Below are positions 23,419-34,485 of a stretch of DNA of 64,000 nucleotides, one piece after another. Origin of the DNA: Gambelia wislizenii (taxonomy: Eukaryota; Chordata; Lepidosauria; Squamata; Crotaphytidae); assembly GCA_030847615.1 (NCBI GenBank), contig JAUMIR010000005.1, positions 57,315,001 to 57,379,000 of the forward strand, read 5' to 3'. Positions within the stretch are counted from its first letter, which is position 1. Each line of letters opens with the position of its first letter. The position numbers were made by a program, and so were the translations under genes. Below the pieces are notes generated by a model. The model was not told where the DNA came from, ran no database searches, and saw nothing but the letters and a program-made list of their open reading frames with translations.

Positions 23419-23580
23419 CATCAAGTGGTAGCAATGCTACCACTTGATGTACACAACATTGGCATTGCTACCACTTGATGTACACAACATTGGCATTGCT
23501 ACCACTTGATGTACACAACATACTGAGTGCTGTGCTACCACTTGATGTACACAACATACTGAGTGCTGTGCAAGTGAAAA
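23419..23580. repeat. Tandem duplications and a palindrome in a Tc1-like end
   Basis: GCTACCACTTGATGTACACA recurs four times, with spacers TTGGCATT or TACTGAGTGCTGT. The first copy forms a 31-bp palindrome with an inverted copy (23419-23449, one central mismatch). ACCACATTTGGTTGTGTTAT is also duplicated just before. Confidence 0.85.
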
Positions 23581-23647
23581 ACACTGTGTCACATAATTGA
23601 AGTAAACAAAAACAAATTTACATTTGTTAACTACATACTTGGCTAAC

Positions 23648-23878
23648 TGCTGCTGTTGTGTGCCTTCGGGTTATTTCTGGCTTATGGTGACCCTAAGCTG
23701 AACCTATCAAGGAGTTTTCTGGGAAGAATTTGTTCAAAGGGGGTTTGCCCTTGCTTTCCTTAGAGAGTGTGACTTGCCCAAGGTCACCCAGTGGGTTTCC
23801 ATGACTGAGCAGGGATTCAAATCCAGGTCTCCCAGTGCCCTAGTCCAACACTCAAACCACTACACCACGCTGGCTCTT
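23648..23878 (-). repeat. Sauria-type tRNA SINE, full-length
   Basis: Minus orientation: BovB-like tail GTTGTGTGCCTTCGGG and TCTGGCTTATGGTGACC; core CTTGCCCAAGGTCACCCAGT; tRNA-like head with B box inverse GGATTCAAATCC and A box inverse ACCACTACACCACGCTGGCT. It is inserted in the Tc1-like transposase. Confidence 0.88.
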
Positions 23879-25193
23879 AGCCAATGCTTGTTAGAAACAC
23901 CTTTGGCAGCAATTGCAACTCTGAGTATTCTTGGATAAGGCTCTATCAGCTTTGTGCACCTGGATCCTGCATTTTTTGCCAGTACTTGGCAAAACTGTTC
24001 CAGCTCTCTCACATTAGATAGGGACCACTGGTAAACAGGCATTTTCAAGTCTTGCTACTGATTCTCAGTTAGACTGAGGTCTCCACTTTGCCTGGGCCAC
24101 TCTAAAGTCAGGTTCTTGTTTTTAAACCAGTTCACTTTTTCCTCTGGCTTTGTATTTTAAGATCTTTGACCTGCAGAAATGTAAACTTCTGTCCCAGTTC
24201 CCTTGCAGTCTGAACAGGTTTTCTTCTAGAATTTCCCTACATTGGGATCCTTCTGTCTTGCCCTCAAACACAACCAGTTTCCCAGTCTTTGCCAAGGAAG
24301 AGCATCCCCACAACATCACCATGCTGCTGCTGCCACCATGCTTCACCATGAGGATGGTGTTCTCAGGACAATTAGCACTGTCGGCTTTGTGCCACACATA
24401 GTGTTTTGAGACAGGGGCACAACATTCAAGCATAGTCTCATCAGAACAGAGAACCTTTTCCCACATGTTTCCTTTGTCTTTCACTTGCTTTTTTCAAATT
24501 CCAAACAGGCTTTGATATGAATTTAGTTCATCAATGGCTTTCTTTTCAGTAGGGTTCCATAAAGGCAAGCTCTCAGGAACATCGAGGTGATGGTTGTCAC
24601 CTGGACAGTTTCTCCCATCTCAGCTGCAGATCTCTCCAGGAACTTCAGGGTTACCAGTGGTCTCTTGGTCATTTCTTTAATGCCCTCCTCACAAAGTCAC
24701 TGAGTTTCAGTTGACAGCTCTCCCTCAGTAGAGTCACAGTTGAGCCATATTCTTTCCATTGCATATTAGCACATTTAATGATACTCCAGGGAATATTCAT
24801 AGTTTGTGGGAGCGGTTAATATCCTAAACCTGATTGGTGCTTCTATACAACTTTATCCTTACTTTGTTTTGATAGCACCTTGGTCTTCTTATTGTTGCTT
24901 GTTTAGATATGCTCTCCAACAAACTCTGGTACCTTCCAGAAATAGGTGTACCTTATTTTGAGATCAAGTGATACTGGAAGTGTACACATGTGGACTCCAT
25001 TCCACTACTTATGTGACTTCTGGAAGCAGTGTGTTGCACCAGAGCCTATTTAGTCACATCACAGCAAATGGTGTGATACGTATGCAACCAAGTCTCAGTT
25101 TGTTTTTGTTTACTTATCTTTCGTTACACAATAAAAATATTTTGCACTTTCAGAGTGTGGACTATTTTGTATGCATGAATTTAATGGCAGTTA

Positions 25194-25422
25194 CAGTTGT
25201 CCCTTCATATTCACTGAGGTTTGGTTACAGGACCCCCCGTGGATACCAAAATCCATGAATACTCAAGTCCCATTATATCCAATGGCATAGCAAAATAGTG
25301 TCCCTTATATAATATGGAAAAATCAAGGTTTGCTTTTTGGATTATTATTTTTAAAGAATATTTTCAAGCCATGAATACTTAAATCTGTGGATACCAAATC
25401 CGTGGATACAGAGGGACAACTG
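25194..25422. mobile_element. Tigger-like MITE, 230-bp subfamily, inside Tc1
   Basis: CAGTTGTCCCTTCATATTCA to inverse GAGGGACAACTG, flanked by TA. Interior matches the 1.75-kb copy. It splits the Tc1-like right end. Confidence 0.88.
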
Positions 25423-25843
25423 TAAATCCATTTCAATTCCAGGTTGTAACACAACAAAAGACAAAGAAGTCAAAGGGAGGCAGGGTGAATACTTCTGTAA
25501 GGTCCTGTATTTCCCAGTACAAATTTATTTTGGGAAATAGAAGTCCAGAACTCTGTTTTCCAGATATTTTATTTTGAATTCATATAGATTATAGCAGAAG
25601 AACTGCATATTGCTCTATCCTATTGTAAAAAATTAGTTAATTTAATGACTCAAGCACTAAAAGCTTCTAAATAACAGTTCTGAAATATATTTTGCCCACT
25701 GCGATTTATCAGATTCTCCTGTTTTCTTTTCTTTTCCCTTCTGAATATGCAGTAAGAAATACCCTCTCTCCCTTCTAAACATGCACTCCTGGTCAACATT
25801 CACAAAGACTACATTAAAAATAGGTTGTATGCCATTTTCCGAC

Positions 25844-25918
25844 CTTGCCTTGAATTTGCACTCCATTGCTGTCGAACTCCAGACCTGAACCTCCACTGTC
25901 AACTACAGCTGATGTCAT
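25844..25918 (-). CDS. ELF2: ELF2 first coding exon (NERF-2 form)
   Basis: The minus strand starts MTSAVVDSGG, the known beginning of ELF2 NERF-2, and runs 25 codons to ...NGVQIQGK before a weak donor (AAG|GTCGGA). Joined in phase 0 to the 22.7-kb exon it gives GK-ENESISEYP, which aligns with the expected N-terminus with roughly one extra residue. A has the -3 position before the start codon. About 30 bases of 5' UTR probably precede it, because a plausible acceptor (TTTGCTGTCAG) ends at 25949. A GC-type donor 5 bases earlier would break the frame and is less likely. Middle residues (SGLEFDSNGVQIQ) differ more from mammals than the first ten do. The exon end is the least certain part. Confidence 0.85.
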
Positions 25919-26369
25919 TGTTGTGCATTCCTTGGAAGGATTACAAAGCTGACAGCAAAGTGTATGTATCTTCCCAACAATGGCAATGCTGAAAGCTTGA
26001 TATACAAGAAGTTTCTAAATGAGGTAGAATATTTCCAAATTCAGCTTCTCTGATACTGGGACAGGAAATTCTGAAAGAGAAAGAAGATAAAGGGCATTGG
26101 TTTACTCAACATTATCTTGTAGTGCTTCCAGAAATGTTTACAACCACACACTAAAACAAGGCATCATTTAGCATTAATGAGAACAACAGGTGTCATTTCA
26201 TACTTGGAAAAATGACTGGTTTGCCATCACATGATACCTACAATGTTTGTGAACTTAATAAGCAGAAGAGTAACTTCCTTATGTTAACATTTACACACAT
26301 TTATTTCAAATTTTGTTAGGTTTAGCTCATATTTTATATTTGCTTTATTATTTCAGGATCTACATATTA

Positions 26370-26704
26370 CAGGTTCAGTCTCCCTTATCCGGAATTCCAA
26401 AATCCGACATATTCCAAAACTCCAAAATTGTCCACATGGATGGCTGAGACAGTGATACCTCTGCTTTCTGATGGTTTAATGTACACAAACATTGTTTCAT
26501 GCACAAAATTATTAAAAAATATTGTGTATAAAATTATCTTCAGGCTATGTGTATAAGGTGTATATGAAGCATAACTGAATTTCATGTTTAGACTTGGGTC
26601 CCATCTCCAAGATCTCTCATTAGTTATATGCAACTATTCCAAAATCCAAAGTGTTCCAAAATACCTCTGGTCCCAAGCACTTTGGATAAGGTAGACTCAG
26701 CCTG
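26370..26704. mobile_element. Tigger-like MITE, second family (335 bp)
   Basis: CAGGTTCAGTCTCCCTTATC and inverse GGATAAGGTAGACTCAGCCTG, next to TA. Interior has CAAAATCC repeats and GTGTATAAAATTATCTTCAG. Resembles MER44/Tigger7-type ends (GTATCCCTTATCC). Homologous to 37459-37795. Confidence 0.8.
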
Positions 26705-27109
26705 TATTCATCGTTTCTTAATGTTCTGTTATCCATTTGAATGATTGTAAAGTCAAGAAAGTGGCCTAGAGATAAGGCAGAAAGCTAGATAAATAAAAAT
26801 ATTTAGTACTATTGGGCTGTACTTATAAACTGAAATACTGAGCTGGAGTGACTTATGGTGTGCTTTGTACAGCTTCCGTACGGACAACTCCAACTCCAAA
26901 TCATTCTCCCTGCAATTGCATCAACAGCAGAGGGAAGCAGCCTCACTCTGCATCTGAGTGCTCAAGAAAAGAGAGCATACTAGATGCAAAAAAGCAGATC
27001 AAAAGACATCCTTATGAACCTGATCCCACCTCCCTGGGTCCTGTAGCAGTAGAAAGAAACAGCTGCTTCCTGCTGCTACTAAAGCTACTGAGAAAGAAAC
27101 AGCCAATAA

Positions 27110-27320
27110 GATATTTATTTATTTATTTATTGTATACCCTGCCTTTCTCTCAGCACACTGTTTTAAAAGCACAATACCATTTTAAAACTATTAATACAAA
27201 AGTTAAGACACAATTAAATTTCTATTTTAAAAACACAAGTTAAAATCAGTATTAAAAGATGCTTAAAACATAATAAAATAAAAGCACTACACACATTCAC
27301 CCCATTAAAAGTTTGATCAG
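27110..27320 (-). repeat. LINE 3' tail remnant
   Basis: (ATTT)n followed by GTATACCCTGCCTTTCTCTC and A/T-rich tail sequence, inverse of an L2/CR1-type end. Confidence 0.45.
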
Positions 27321-27441
27321 CCACAAGACTCTGGGGGAAAAAAAGCTTCCTTAAATAAAAAGTTATTTACCTGCCAGCAGAAAACAGCAGAGAGGAGACA
27401 AACTGGACCTTCTGGGGAAAGGAGCTCCATAACTTGGGAGC

Positions 27442-27444
<3 letters not shown>

Positions 27445-27484
<40 letters not shown>
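27445..27484. repeat. (TC)n microsatellite
   Basis: About 20 uninterrupted CT dinucleotides. Confidence 0.95.
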
Positions 27485-27488
<4 letters not shown>

Positions 27489-28498
27489 GTGTGTTTAAGG
27501 ATGGTGGTGGGATCAAGACAGAGCCTTCCCCTGTAGATCTGAGGGGCATAGGCAGTCTCATATAGGGTATAATAGCACATTACCTGAGATTGTAGCATCT
27601 TTTATGGCCCAAGAAACAGTGGGCTGTGCAAAGACAATTCCCACACAAGCACTATTTTCCGCTGCCATGGACAACACTTGATTGGGGGAATATGAGGGAG
27701 AGGGAGAGGGAGAGGTGGAGCTCATTCCTTTGCTGTTTTCTGCAGAGTTCAAATGTGCTAAATAACAAACTGACTGTAGAAATACATAGGCTTCTGCAAT
27801 TATATGGCAAGAGTCATAATATTTACTTTTTATTATGGTTTGGAAAATACTGCATTTGGCCTTCCAGGACTGAACCTATCACCAAAAGAAGTTGATTTTC
27901 TGTGACCAGAAAAATAACTGTGAATGGAGGATTTCATCCTCTGCAACAGCTAGGTAATATTCACAGTTTGGCTTCACCTGACATCTTCACCCAGTGCATC
28001 ACTTAATGTTTAATCTCTGGCCTTGTTTATATAAATACTGTCACTTTTCTCTGTACAGTATTTCTGCTCTGAACTGGTTCAGGAACCAGTGTGTTTCGCC
28101 CACGGCAAAAGACAGATCTAAGTTAGAGCCAGCTTTTGTATTTTCAGAAATTGCAAGCCATTGGTTCTTTGTCCCATTATAAACGGCTAGATGTAACCAG
28201 ATACCTGCACACCTACCTGTCATTTATTCAGTCTGCAGTCTCTGTCTTGGGACTGGATTTAACTGCAGACCTCAGCCACAAGAATTGGTCTAATTTTAGA
28301 CCATCCCCTGCTTTTTGAACCACCTAGCCTGATGAAGAGTTCTGGAGAACTCAAAAGCCTGTGCACTTTTGTAGCATACCTCAATAAAAGTATTGTGGAT
28401 GGTAGAGTTCCTCTCTAGTGAGTTCTGTCCCCCAAACAATTTTTTCAGGAACTGCAGTGAACATGAGATCTGTCTCCTTCCAGGAGCTAGCTAGCTAG

Positions 28499-28537
<39 letters not shown>

Positions 28538-28758
28538 GTGCCTTCAAGTTGCCCATCAACTCATGGCAACCCCATGAATTTCACAGGGTTTTCTCAGTCA
28601 AGAAATACTCAGAGTTGGTTTTGCCAGTTCCTTCCTTGAAATATAGCCTACAGCACCTGGTTATTCACTGGCAGTCTCCCATCCAAGCACTAACCAAAGT
28701 TGACCCTGCTTAGCTTCCATCAGGGGGGATCTGTTGACTTTAGGGTATTTAGGCCTTT
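28538..28758 (-). repeat. 5S rRNA-headed SINE with BovB-like tail
   Basis: The 5S-like part spans about 28646-28757: GCCTACAGCACCTGG, GCAGTCTCCCATCCAAGCAC and the exact inverse of AAGCTAAGCAGGGTC at 28702-28716. The tail is GTGCCTTCAAGTTGCCCATC. It follows a (GT)n tract at 28502-28530. Confidence 0.87.
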
Positions 28759-29052
28759 TAGAAGCTCCACCTGCTCAAAAACACTCCTAAGCAAATGGGT
28801 GGAGTTAGAACAAAAAAGTCCAAGGAGATTTTGCAGGACAAGTTATGTGCATGAGAAAGGAGATGCCAATGGCTTGAAGGCTTGCTTGGCAAGCTCAATA
28901 AGCTGTTATCATTTGAGTTTCTCTGCACAGAACAAACTTTCCAGTTCTTATAAAGATATAATTACCTGTAGCCTAACTGTAATAAAGCAAGAAGAAATAA
29001 AGAAATAAATGATGATTGTTTGCATGAGGTCTTAATGATTTTGTATGTGTGT

Positions 29053-29273
29053 GAATATGAGTTCAAATCACCTGTCGACTTATGGTGATGCCATTAATTT
29101 CATAGGGTTTACTCAGTGGTGGTTTTGCCAGTTCCTTCCTCTGAAATATAGCCTACTACAGCACCTGGTATTCATTGGCAGTCTCCTATCCAAGTACTAA
29201 CCAGGGCTAGCCCTGCTTAGCTTCCAAGATCAGATAGGATCTGGCACCTTTAGGGTATTGAGGCCCCTATAGA
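29053..29273 (-). repeat. 5S rRNA-headed SINE with BovB-like tail
   Basis: Same layout: tail CACCTGTCGACTTATGGTG, then TACAGCACCTGGTATTC, CAGTCTCCTATCCAAGTACT and GCTTAGCTTCCAAGATCAGA. It lies only 300 bp from the preceding copy, in the same orientation. Confidence 0.86.
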
Positions 29274-29549
29274 TTGTTTGCATGAAAGTTAACTCAGGGG
29301 TTAACACAAAATTTACCTTGTAGGAAAGAACAGCAATACTTTAAAAACTGTTTTTAAAAACTACTCAGGAAACATGCTGCAGCTGGGTCAGCAAGCTGTA
29401 GATTAAAAAAAGGTCATTTCTGCTGTGCTTGAGTCTTACGGTATGAGAATTCATATGCATACTTGGACAAGTCCCCAAACTCAATGGGACTCGATTTTTG
29501 AATAAATATGCATATATTTAAGTAGGCAGGTAGAGATTTGTGCACACGT

Positions 29550-29737
29550 AAGGAGGTTCACCCTGGTAAGTACGTGGATAGGAGAATCTCAGTGGGTACC
29601 AGGTCCTGTAGTCTGTATTTCACAGGAAGGAACTGGCAAAACCAACTCTGAGTATTCCTTGCCTAAGAAAACCCTATGAAATTCATGGGGTCACTATAGG
29701 TTGATAGGTGACTTGAAGGCACATACACACACATAGG
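29550..29737 (+). repeat. 5S rRNA-headed SINE, 5'-truncated, plus strand
   Basis: Starts inside the 5S part (GGTAAGTACGTGGATAGGAG, cf. 5S GGTTAGTACTTGGATGGGAG), passes GGTACCAGGTCCTGTAGTC, and ends in the BovB-like tail GGTGACTTGAAGGCACATAC with CA repeats. This copy faces the two neighbours. Confidence 0.85.
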
Positions 29738-29741
29738 AACA

Positions 29742-30970
29742 TTCCCATCCCCCAAAAAGGAGACACAAAAGACTGCAGTAACTACAGGACCATTCAATTA
29801 ATTTTCCATGCAAGCAAAGTCATGCTCAAAATTCTGCAGCAAAGATTCCTTCCATATATGGAACAAGAAATTCTAGAAGTGCAAGCTGGATTCAGGAAAG
29901 GAAGAGGCACTAGGGATCACACTACAAACATGCGCTGGACTATGGAGTGCACCAGGGAATTCCAGAAGAAAATCAGATCTATTTGACTGCATAGATCATG
30001 AAAAGTTATGGATTATTCCTAAAGAAATGGGTATTCCATTACATTTCATGGACCTGGATGTATAACCTGTATTCAGGACAGGAGGCTACCATTAGAACAG
30101 AATACGGAGAAACAGAATGGTTCCCAATCAGAAACAAGGCTGCATTCTATCACCCTAGTTGTTCAACTTGTATGCAGAATATCCTATGCAGAGCAGGTTT
30201 TGACTCGGAGGAAGGAGGAGTGAAGACAATCTATAAAATATGCAGATGACACCATACTATTAGCAGAAAACAACAAAGCCCTGGAACAATTACTAAAGAA
30301 AGTCAAAGAAGAAAGTGCTAAGGCAGGGTTACTGTTAAACATTAAGAAAAGAAAAATAATGACCATGGATGATTTATATAAATTCAATCTAGACAATGAG
30401 GAAATTGAAATGGTTAAAGATTTCGGATATTTTGCATCAATCATCGCTCAGAACAGAGTGCAGTCAAGAAATCAGAAGAAGAAGAAGACTGGGACTGGGT
30501 TTGGGGAGATATGAAAGAACTAGACAAGATCCTAAAGTGCAAAGATATGAAACTGAACACCAAAGTTAGGATCGTCCAAGCCATCGTATTTCCCATCACC
30601 ATGTACAGGTGTGAGAGTTGGACAGTGAGGAAAGCTGATAGAAAGAAAATAAACTGAGATGTAGTGCTGGAGAAGCGTGCTGAGGATACTGTGGATGGCC
30701 TAAAAGACAAACAAATGGGTCCCAGAACAGATCAAGCCTGAACTTTCCCTGGAAGCCAAGACTGTGTATTTCGGCCACATCATGAGAAGGCATGACCCAC
30801 TAGAAAAGACAATGCTAGGAAAAGTGGAGGGCAATAGAAAGAGAGGAAAACCGCATACCAGATCAATAGACTCAATTAAGGAGGCCACGGCCTTAAGCCT
30901 ACAGGACCTAAGCAGAGCAAATGAGGATAGGAGGTCTTGGAGATGTCTCATTCATGGGGTCACCATGAGT
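29742..30970 (+). mobile_element. BovB/RTE LINE remnant, reverse transcriptase to 3' end
   Basis: Plus-strand frames read ASKVMLKILQQRF, VQAGFRKGRGTRD, then CILSP-like and YADDTILLAENNKAL (RT motif C, 30240-30285), NIKKRKIMTM and the terminal FGHIMRRHDPLEKTMLGKVE (30764-30830). Stops and frameshifts occur throughout. It starts just after a 5S-headed SINE whose tail is BovB-like. Confidence 0.9.
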
Positions 30971-33544
30971 TGAAGTAAACTTGAAGGCCGTTAACAAACA
31001 AACAAACAAACAAAAATCCACATGGATGATTTTAACTTTTTTTAATTAAAATTTAATATAATCAATCTATCTACCCCCAGAAGCTAGACTAATAACCTAT
31101 TCATCTTTGTTCTCACTATGCTTATAAAATGTAAAGTCCAGAAAGGGGAACTATTCCCCAGTGCTGGGCTCAAAAAGATCATCTCCCAGAAAAAGGGCAT
31201 CAAATGAGGTATAGGATGGGTGGCATAGGATGGTACCAACTCACAATACATTATTCCTTTCACTAATTATGATCCTCTTGAACAGTAAAATCTCTGCACC
31301 AATCTGTTTCCACACTGAGTCAGAATAGTCATGCTTCATCTTGCTCAAGACTGGGATCTATCCTTCTATCATCCTCTTAGTCCAAAAGAGGGAAATTTGC
31401 AAGCATCTGTCCTTCATTTTCATTTCCATGAAGAAGTTAGCAGCATGACTTAAACATTTTTGCAACAGCATTTTTGCTCTTGCCCCAGCACGGATTCCAG
31501 TCCAAAAAAAAAAAAGAGGATCCAACACTTCTCTCTGTGGATCTTTGCTGACAATGCAAATTTGATTCCAGACTTGTCCTACACATTCATCTGCTGGACG
31601 TCAAGTCTGTGCTCACCTTGATGTCAGTTTTTGGAGATTCCTGATATTGCTCCAGTCATAAAACAAGTATTAAAGCATCTATTGAGGCTGTCACACATGG
31701 CTGAAATGTGCCTTTAACCAGTGTGAACATCAAATCAAATATAAATAGAATCCACAGCTTGTGGCTGGAGACTCTAATTGGAGGGAGCATCTGACCAAAC
31801 AACACACATAGAGCAGAGAGAAAGCTTAAGAGACACCATGCCTGGGAACTTGAAATGAAGAGATCTGAACAGACAGATGGAATAAACAAAACAGTACAGG
31901 ACTGAAGACTCGCATACTGTCCTCAGCTGAGCACATAGCCACAAAGACACATGGTGGACAGAACCAAATGGGGGGAAGCTTGATTTAGGGATCCAAGAAC
32001 AGAGACAAGGATTCAAACCATGGCCTTCCAGGACCTCCTTCATGTAGCATTCCCAAAATTGAGGACTGTTGGGGGTAGGAATGGCAGCAGCCCTGCGCCA
32101 TGTGTAGTTTGCACACTGATTGGTTTACTCTACACACCATAATAGGCCAGCAAAGCCCCATTACTCAGCTACTACAGCAACAATCTTATGCATATTTACT
32201 TTGAAGTAAGCTGTACCAAACTAAAGGGAATTTCCTTCTGTATAGAATTCCATGACAATTAGAGCAGTAATATTTGTTACTGTATATTCAAGAACCAATG
32301 TTGTACAAGGAGATTTCTGTTTGCACAATGAAACTTTCCATCTCTTCTTCCCCTGTACAATCTGATTAAGGTCCCTCAACCCCCCAAAGCAGATGTGGGG
32401 ACAAGGCACTGCAACAAAGAAAGAGAGTGAATCCATTCTCCTAATAGATGCTGTTTTGCTGGTATACAAGGACTGGCAATACAACTCAGTGTGCCTAAAT
32501 TCAACTACCAATCTACTCTATTTCAGGTGCATATGAGGCACACTTACTCAGATGTTACGGCTCAGTTAAATTATTGTATGATTAGATTTTGCAGCTGGCT
32601 ACAAGCAATATTCAGCCACAATTTGTGGGCTCATTAACATTAACATATAAGTGATACTTTAAAAAAAAGATGGACAGTCTACCTGAAGCAGTGAAGAAGA
32701 AGGGCAAAAAGGAAAATCAGAACACCATTGGACTTGCTGGTAAGTTTCCATTAACAAAAATAAGAGGGTGAACTATACTAGATACATGTCCCCAAAAAGG
32801 GCAGTAAAGGTGAGAACAATTTGAAGTCACCTGTTTTTTTGGAATGTTCACACAAACTCAAAGATAATTCTAACAATATTCATCATGCAAATAAATCCAT
32901 CCACCATAAGCATCAACAGCAAACAAAATGGCAGAAATCAGCTGACACTTTTTCAGTCAGAAAGGGACTTTGCCATGCTGAGTGCACTCCAGGCAGCTGT
33001 CAGATTTGTAGACAAGCCAACAGAGTATTGGAGTGTGTTTCTAGCTCAGAATCAACAGCATGGCTCTCATCGTTTCCCTTAGAGGGCCCCTGGGAGTGCC
33101 ACATATGCAGTCATCCTAGAGCTGTGCCCACTTTCGAAGTTGGAGTCAGTAACAGGTTGCTCTCTATCTTGCCAATGCTGACTTTTAACAGCCACAGCAG
33201 ATATTTTAGATAGTCAGCAGCATCCACCAGTAGAACCACCTCAAAATATTATCTACAAGAAGAAAAAGGTGACAGACAAATGAAGGTGAGACAGCATGGC
33301 AATTCCTGTTCTTATCTCTACCAATTTAGTTCATGTCAGTCAGATTTTCAAGTGCCACAAGCAACAAGAAAGTACAAGGCTTAATTGATCCTTTGAGAAC
33401 AAGGATTCATCTGACTACAAACGAAACTTAACTTCACATCTATGTTGAAACAGTCTGAGTAGGTAGTGAATGATGTGGATAGGTCAGTGAAAGTATCAAC
33501 TCATGGGCAGCTGCTTCAAAAATGCAAACTGCAGGTTGGGGCTT
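30971..33544. other. Intronic sequence, nothing recognised
   Basis: Two modest open stretches (around 31.7-32.0 and 32.8-33.2 kb) show no known domain. No repeat family named. Confidence 0.4.
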
Positions 33545-34485
33545 ATTATGAAAGGAATTAAAAACAAAAACAGAATCACTATCATAATACCCATATACAA
33601 CCCTATGGTGCAACCACACTTGGAAACTATGTACAGTTCTGATCACTGCACCTAAGAAAGAATAGTGCAGAGCTAGAAAAGGTACAGAGAAGAGCAGCCA
33701 AAAATGATCAAGAGACCTACGGGAGAGGTTTACAACATTTCAGACTTTTACTTTAGAAAAAAGACCAAGAAGAAGAAGAAGAAGAAATAATAATAATAAT
33801 AATAATAATACAAAACTAAGTATGACATAAAGAAAATGGACAGATTTTTTTTCTCCCTCTCACATAATAAGTAGAACACAGAAATCATCCATCAAGCTAT
33901 TTCTGGTGGGAAAAAAAGAGAATAAAAAAGTATGTACAGTTGTCCCCCTGTATCCACAGATTTTGTATGCACGGATTTAAGTATTCATGGCTTGAAAATA
34001 TTCTTTAAAAAATAATAGTCCAGAAAGCAAACCTTGATTTTGCCATCTTATATAAGGGACACCATTTTGCTATGCCATTGCATATAATGGGACTTGAGTA
34101 TTCACGGATTTTGGTATCCACGGGGGAGGTCCTGGAATCAAACCCCAGCGAATATGAAGGGACAACTGTATAAGTACTTCTTGACACAGTGCATGAAGTC
34201 AAGGAATGCACTACCACTAGATGTGGTTGTGGCTGCCAATTTGGACAGCTTTAAAAGGAGATTACATATGGATTCATGGATGATAAGGCTATCCATGGTT
34301 ACTAGTTGTGATGAATAAATATCAACTCCAGGAAAAAAAGAACATCATTTATTGAGGAACATGATTACTGTTGCAATCATGATCTGTTTGTGGGCTTTCC
34401 ATAAACAACTGGGGTCCATAGTGGGAACAGAATGCTGGACTAAATAGGCCTTAGTTTGATCCAAAAGGGATCTTCTAATGTTATT
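33545..34485 (+). mobile_element. CR1-like LINE 3' end, split by a MITE
   Basis: Left part encodes RLHPHLETMYSSDHC-like residues (PHLETMYSSDHCT seen at 33610-33650) and EKVQRRATKM-like sequence, degraded. After the Tigger-like MITE (33937-34168) come CTTTAAAAGGAGATTACATA and GGACTAAATAGGCCTTAGTT, typical CR1 3' UTR motifs. (GAA)n and (AAT)n at about 33768-33811 lie inside. Confidence 0.7.
33937..34168. mobile_element. Tigger-like MITE, 230-bp subfamily, inside CR1
   Basis: CAGTTGTCCCCCTGTATCCA to inverse GAAGGGACAACTG with TA on both sides; interior is the inverse of the 25.2-kb copy. Confidence 0.88.

Larger units (their letters stand above)
23338..25507 (-). mobile_element. Tc1-like transposon, inactive, with nested insertions
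   Basis: Ends CAGTGCCTTGCATAAG and inverse CTTCTGTAAGGTCCTG lie next to TA. The minus strand encodes transposase pieces: KVLCSDET, YVWHKADSANCPENT, VKHGGSS, LWGCSS and GKLVVFEGK (24122-24484), then a C-terminal part with LEQFCQVLAKN (23880-24048). The expected second catalytic aspartate motif region is not recognisable. A Sauria SINE (23648-23878) and a Tigger-like MITE (25194-25422) interrupt it. Part of the left end is a tandem duplication. It lies in the intron between the two NERF-2 exons. Confidence 0.88.

Noticed and set aside
25840..25850. GC-AG donor (CAAG|GCAAGG) for the NERF-2 first exon
   Set aside because: It would give phase 1 against a phase-0 acceptor at 22817, shifting the frame.
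28646..28757. Possible 5S rRNA gene
   Set aside because: Diverged, lacks the ends of a functional 5S gene, and is fused to a BovB-like tail; it is a SINE head.
32660..32745. Lys/Glu-rich segment followed by GGTAAG (possible exon)
   Set aside because: Plus strand, low complexity, no known match.
32821..33213. 130-codon frame with several Cys and His
   Set aside because: No zinc-finger spacing or known domain; no splice context that convinces.
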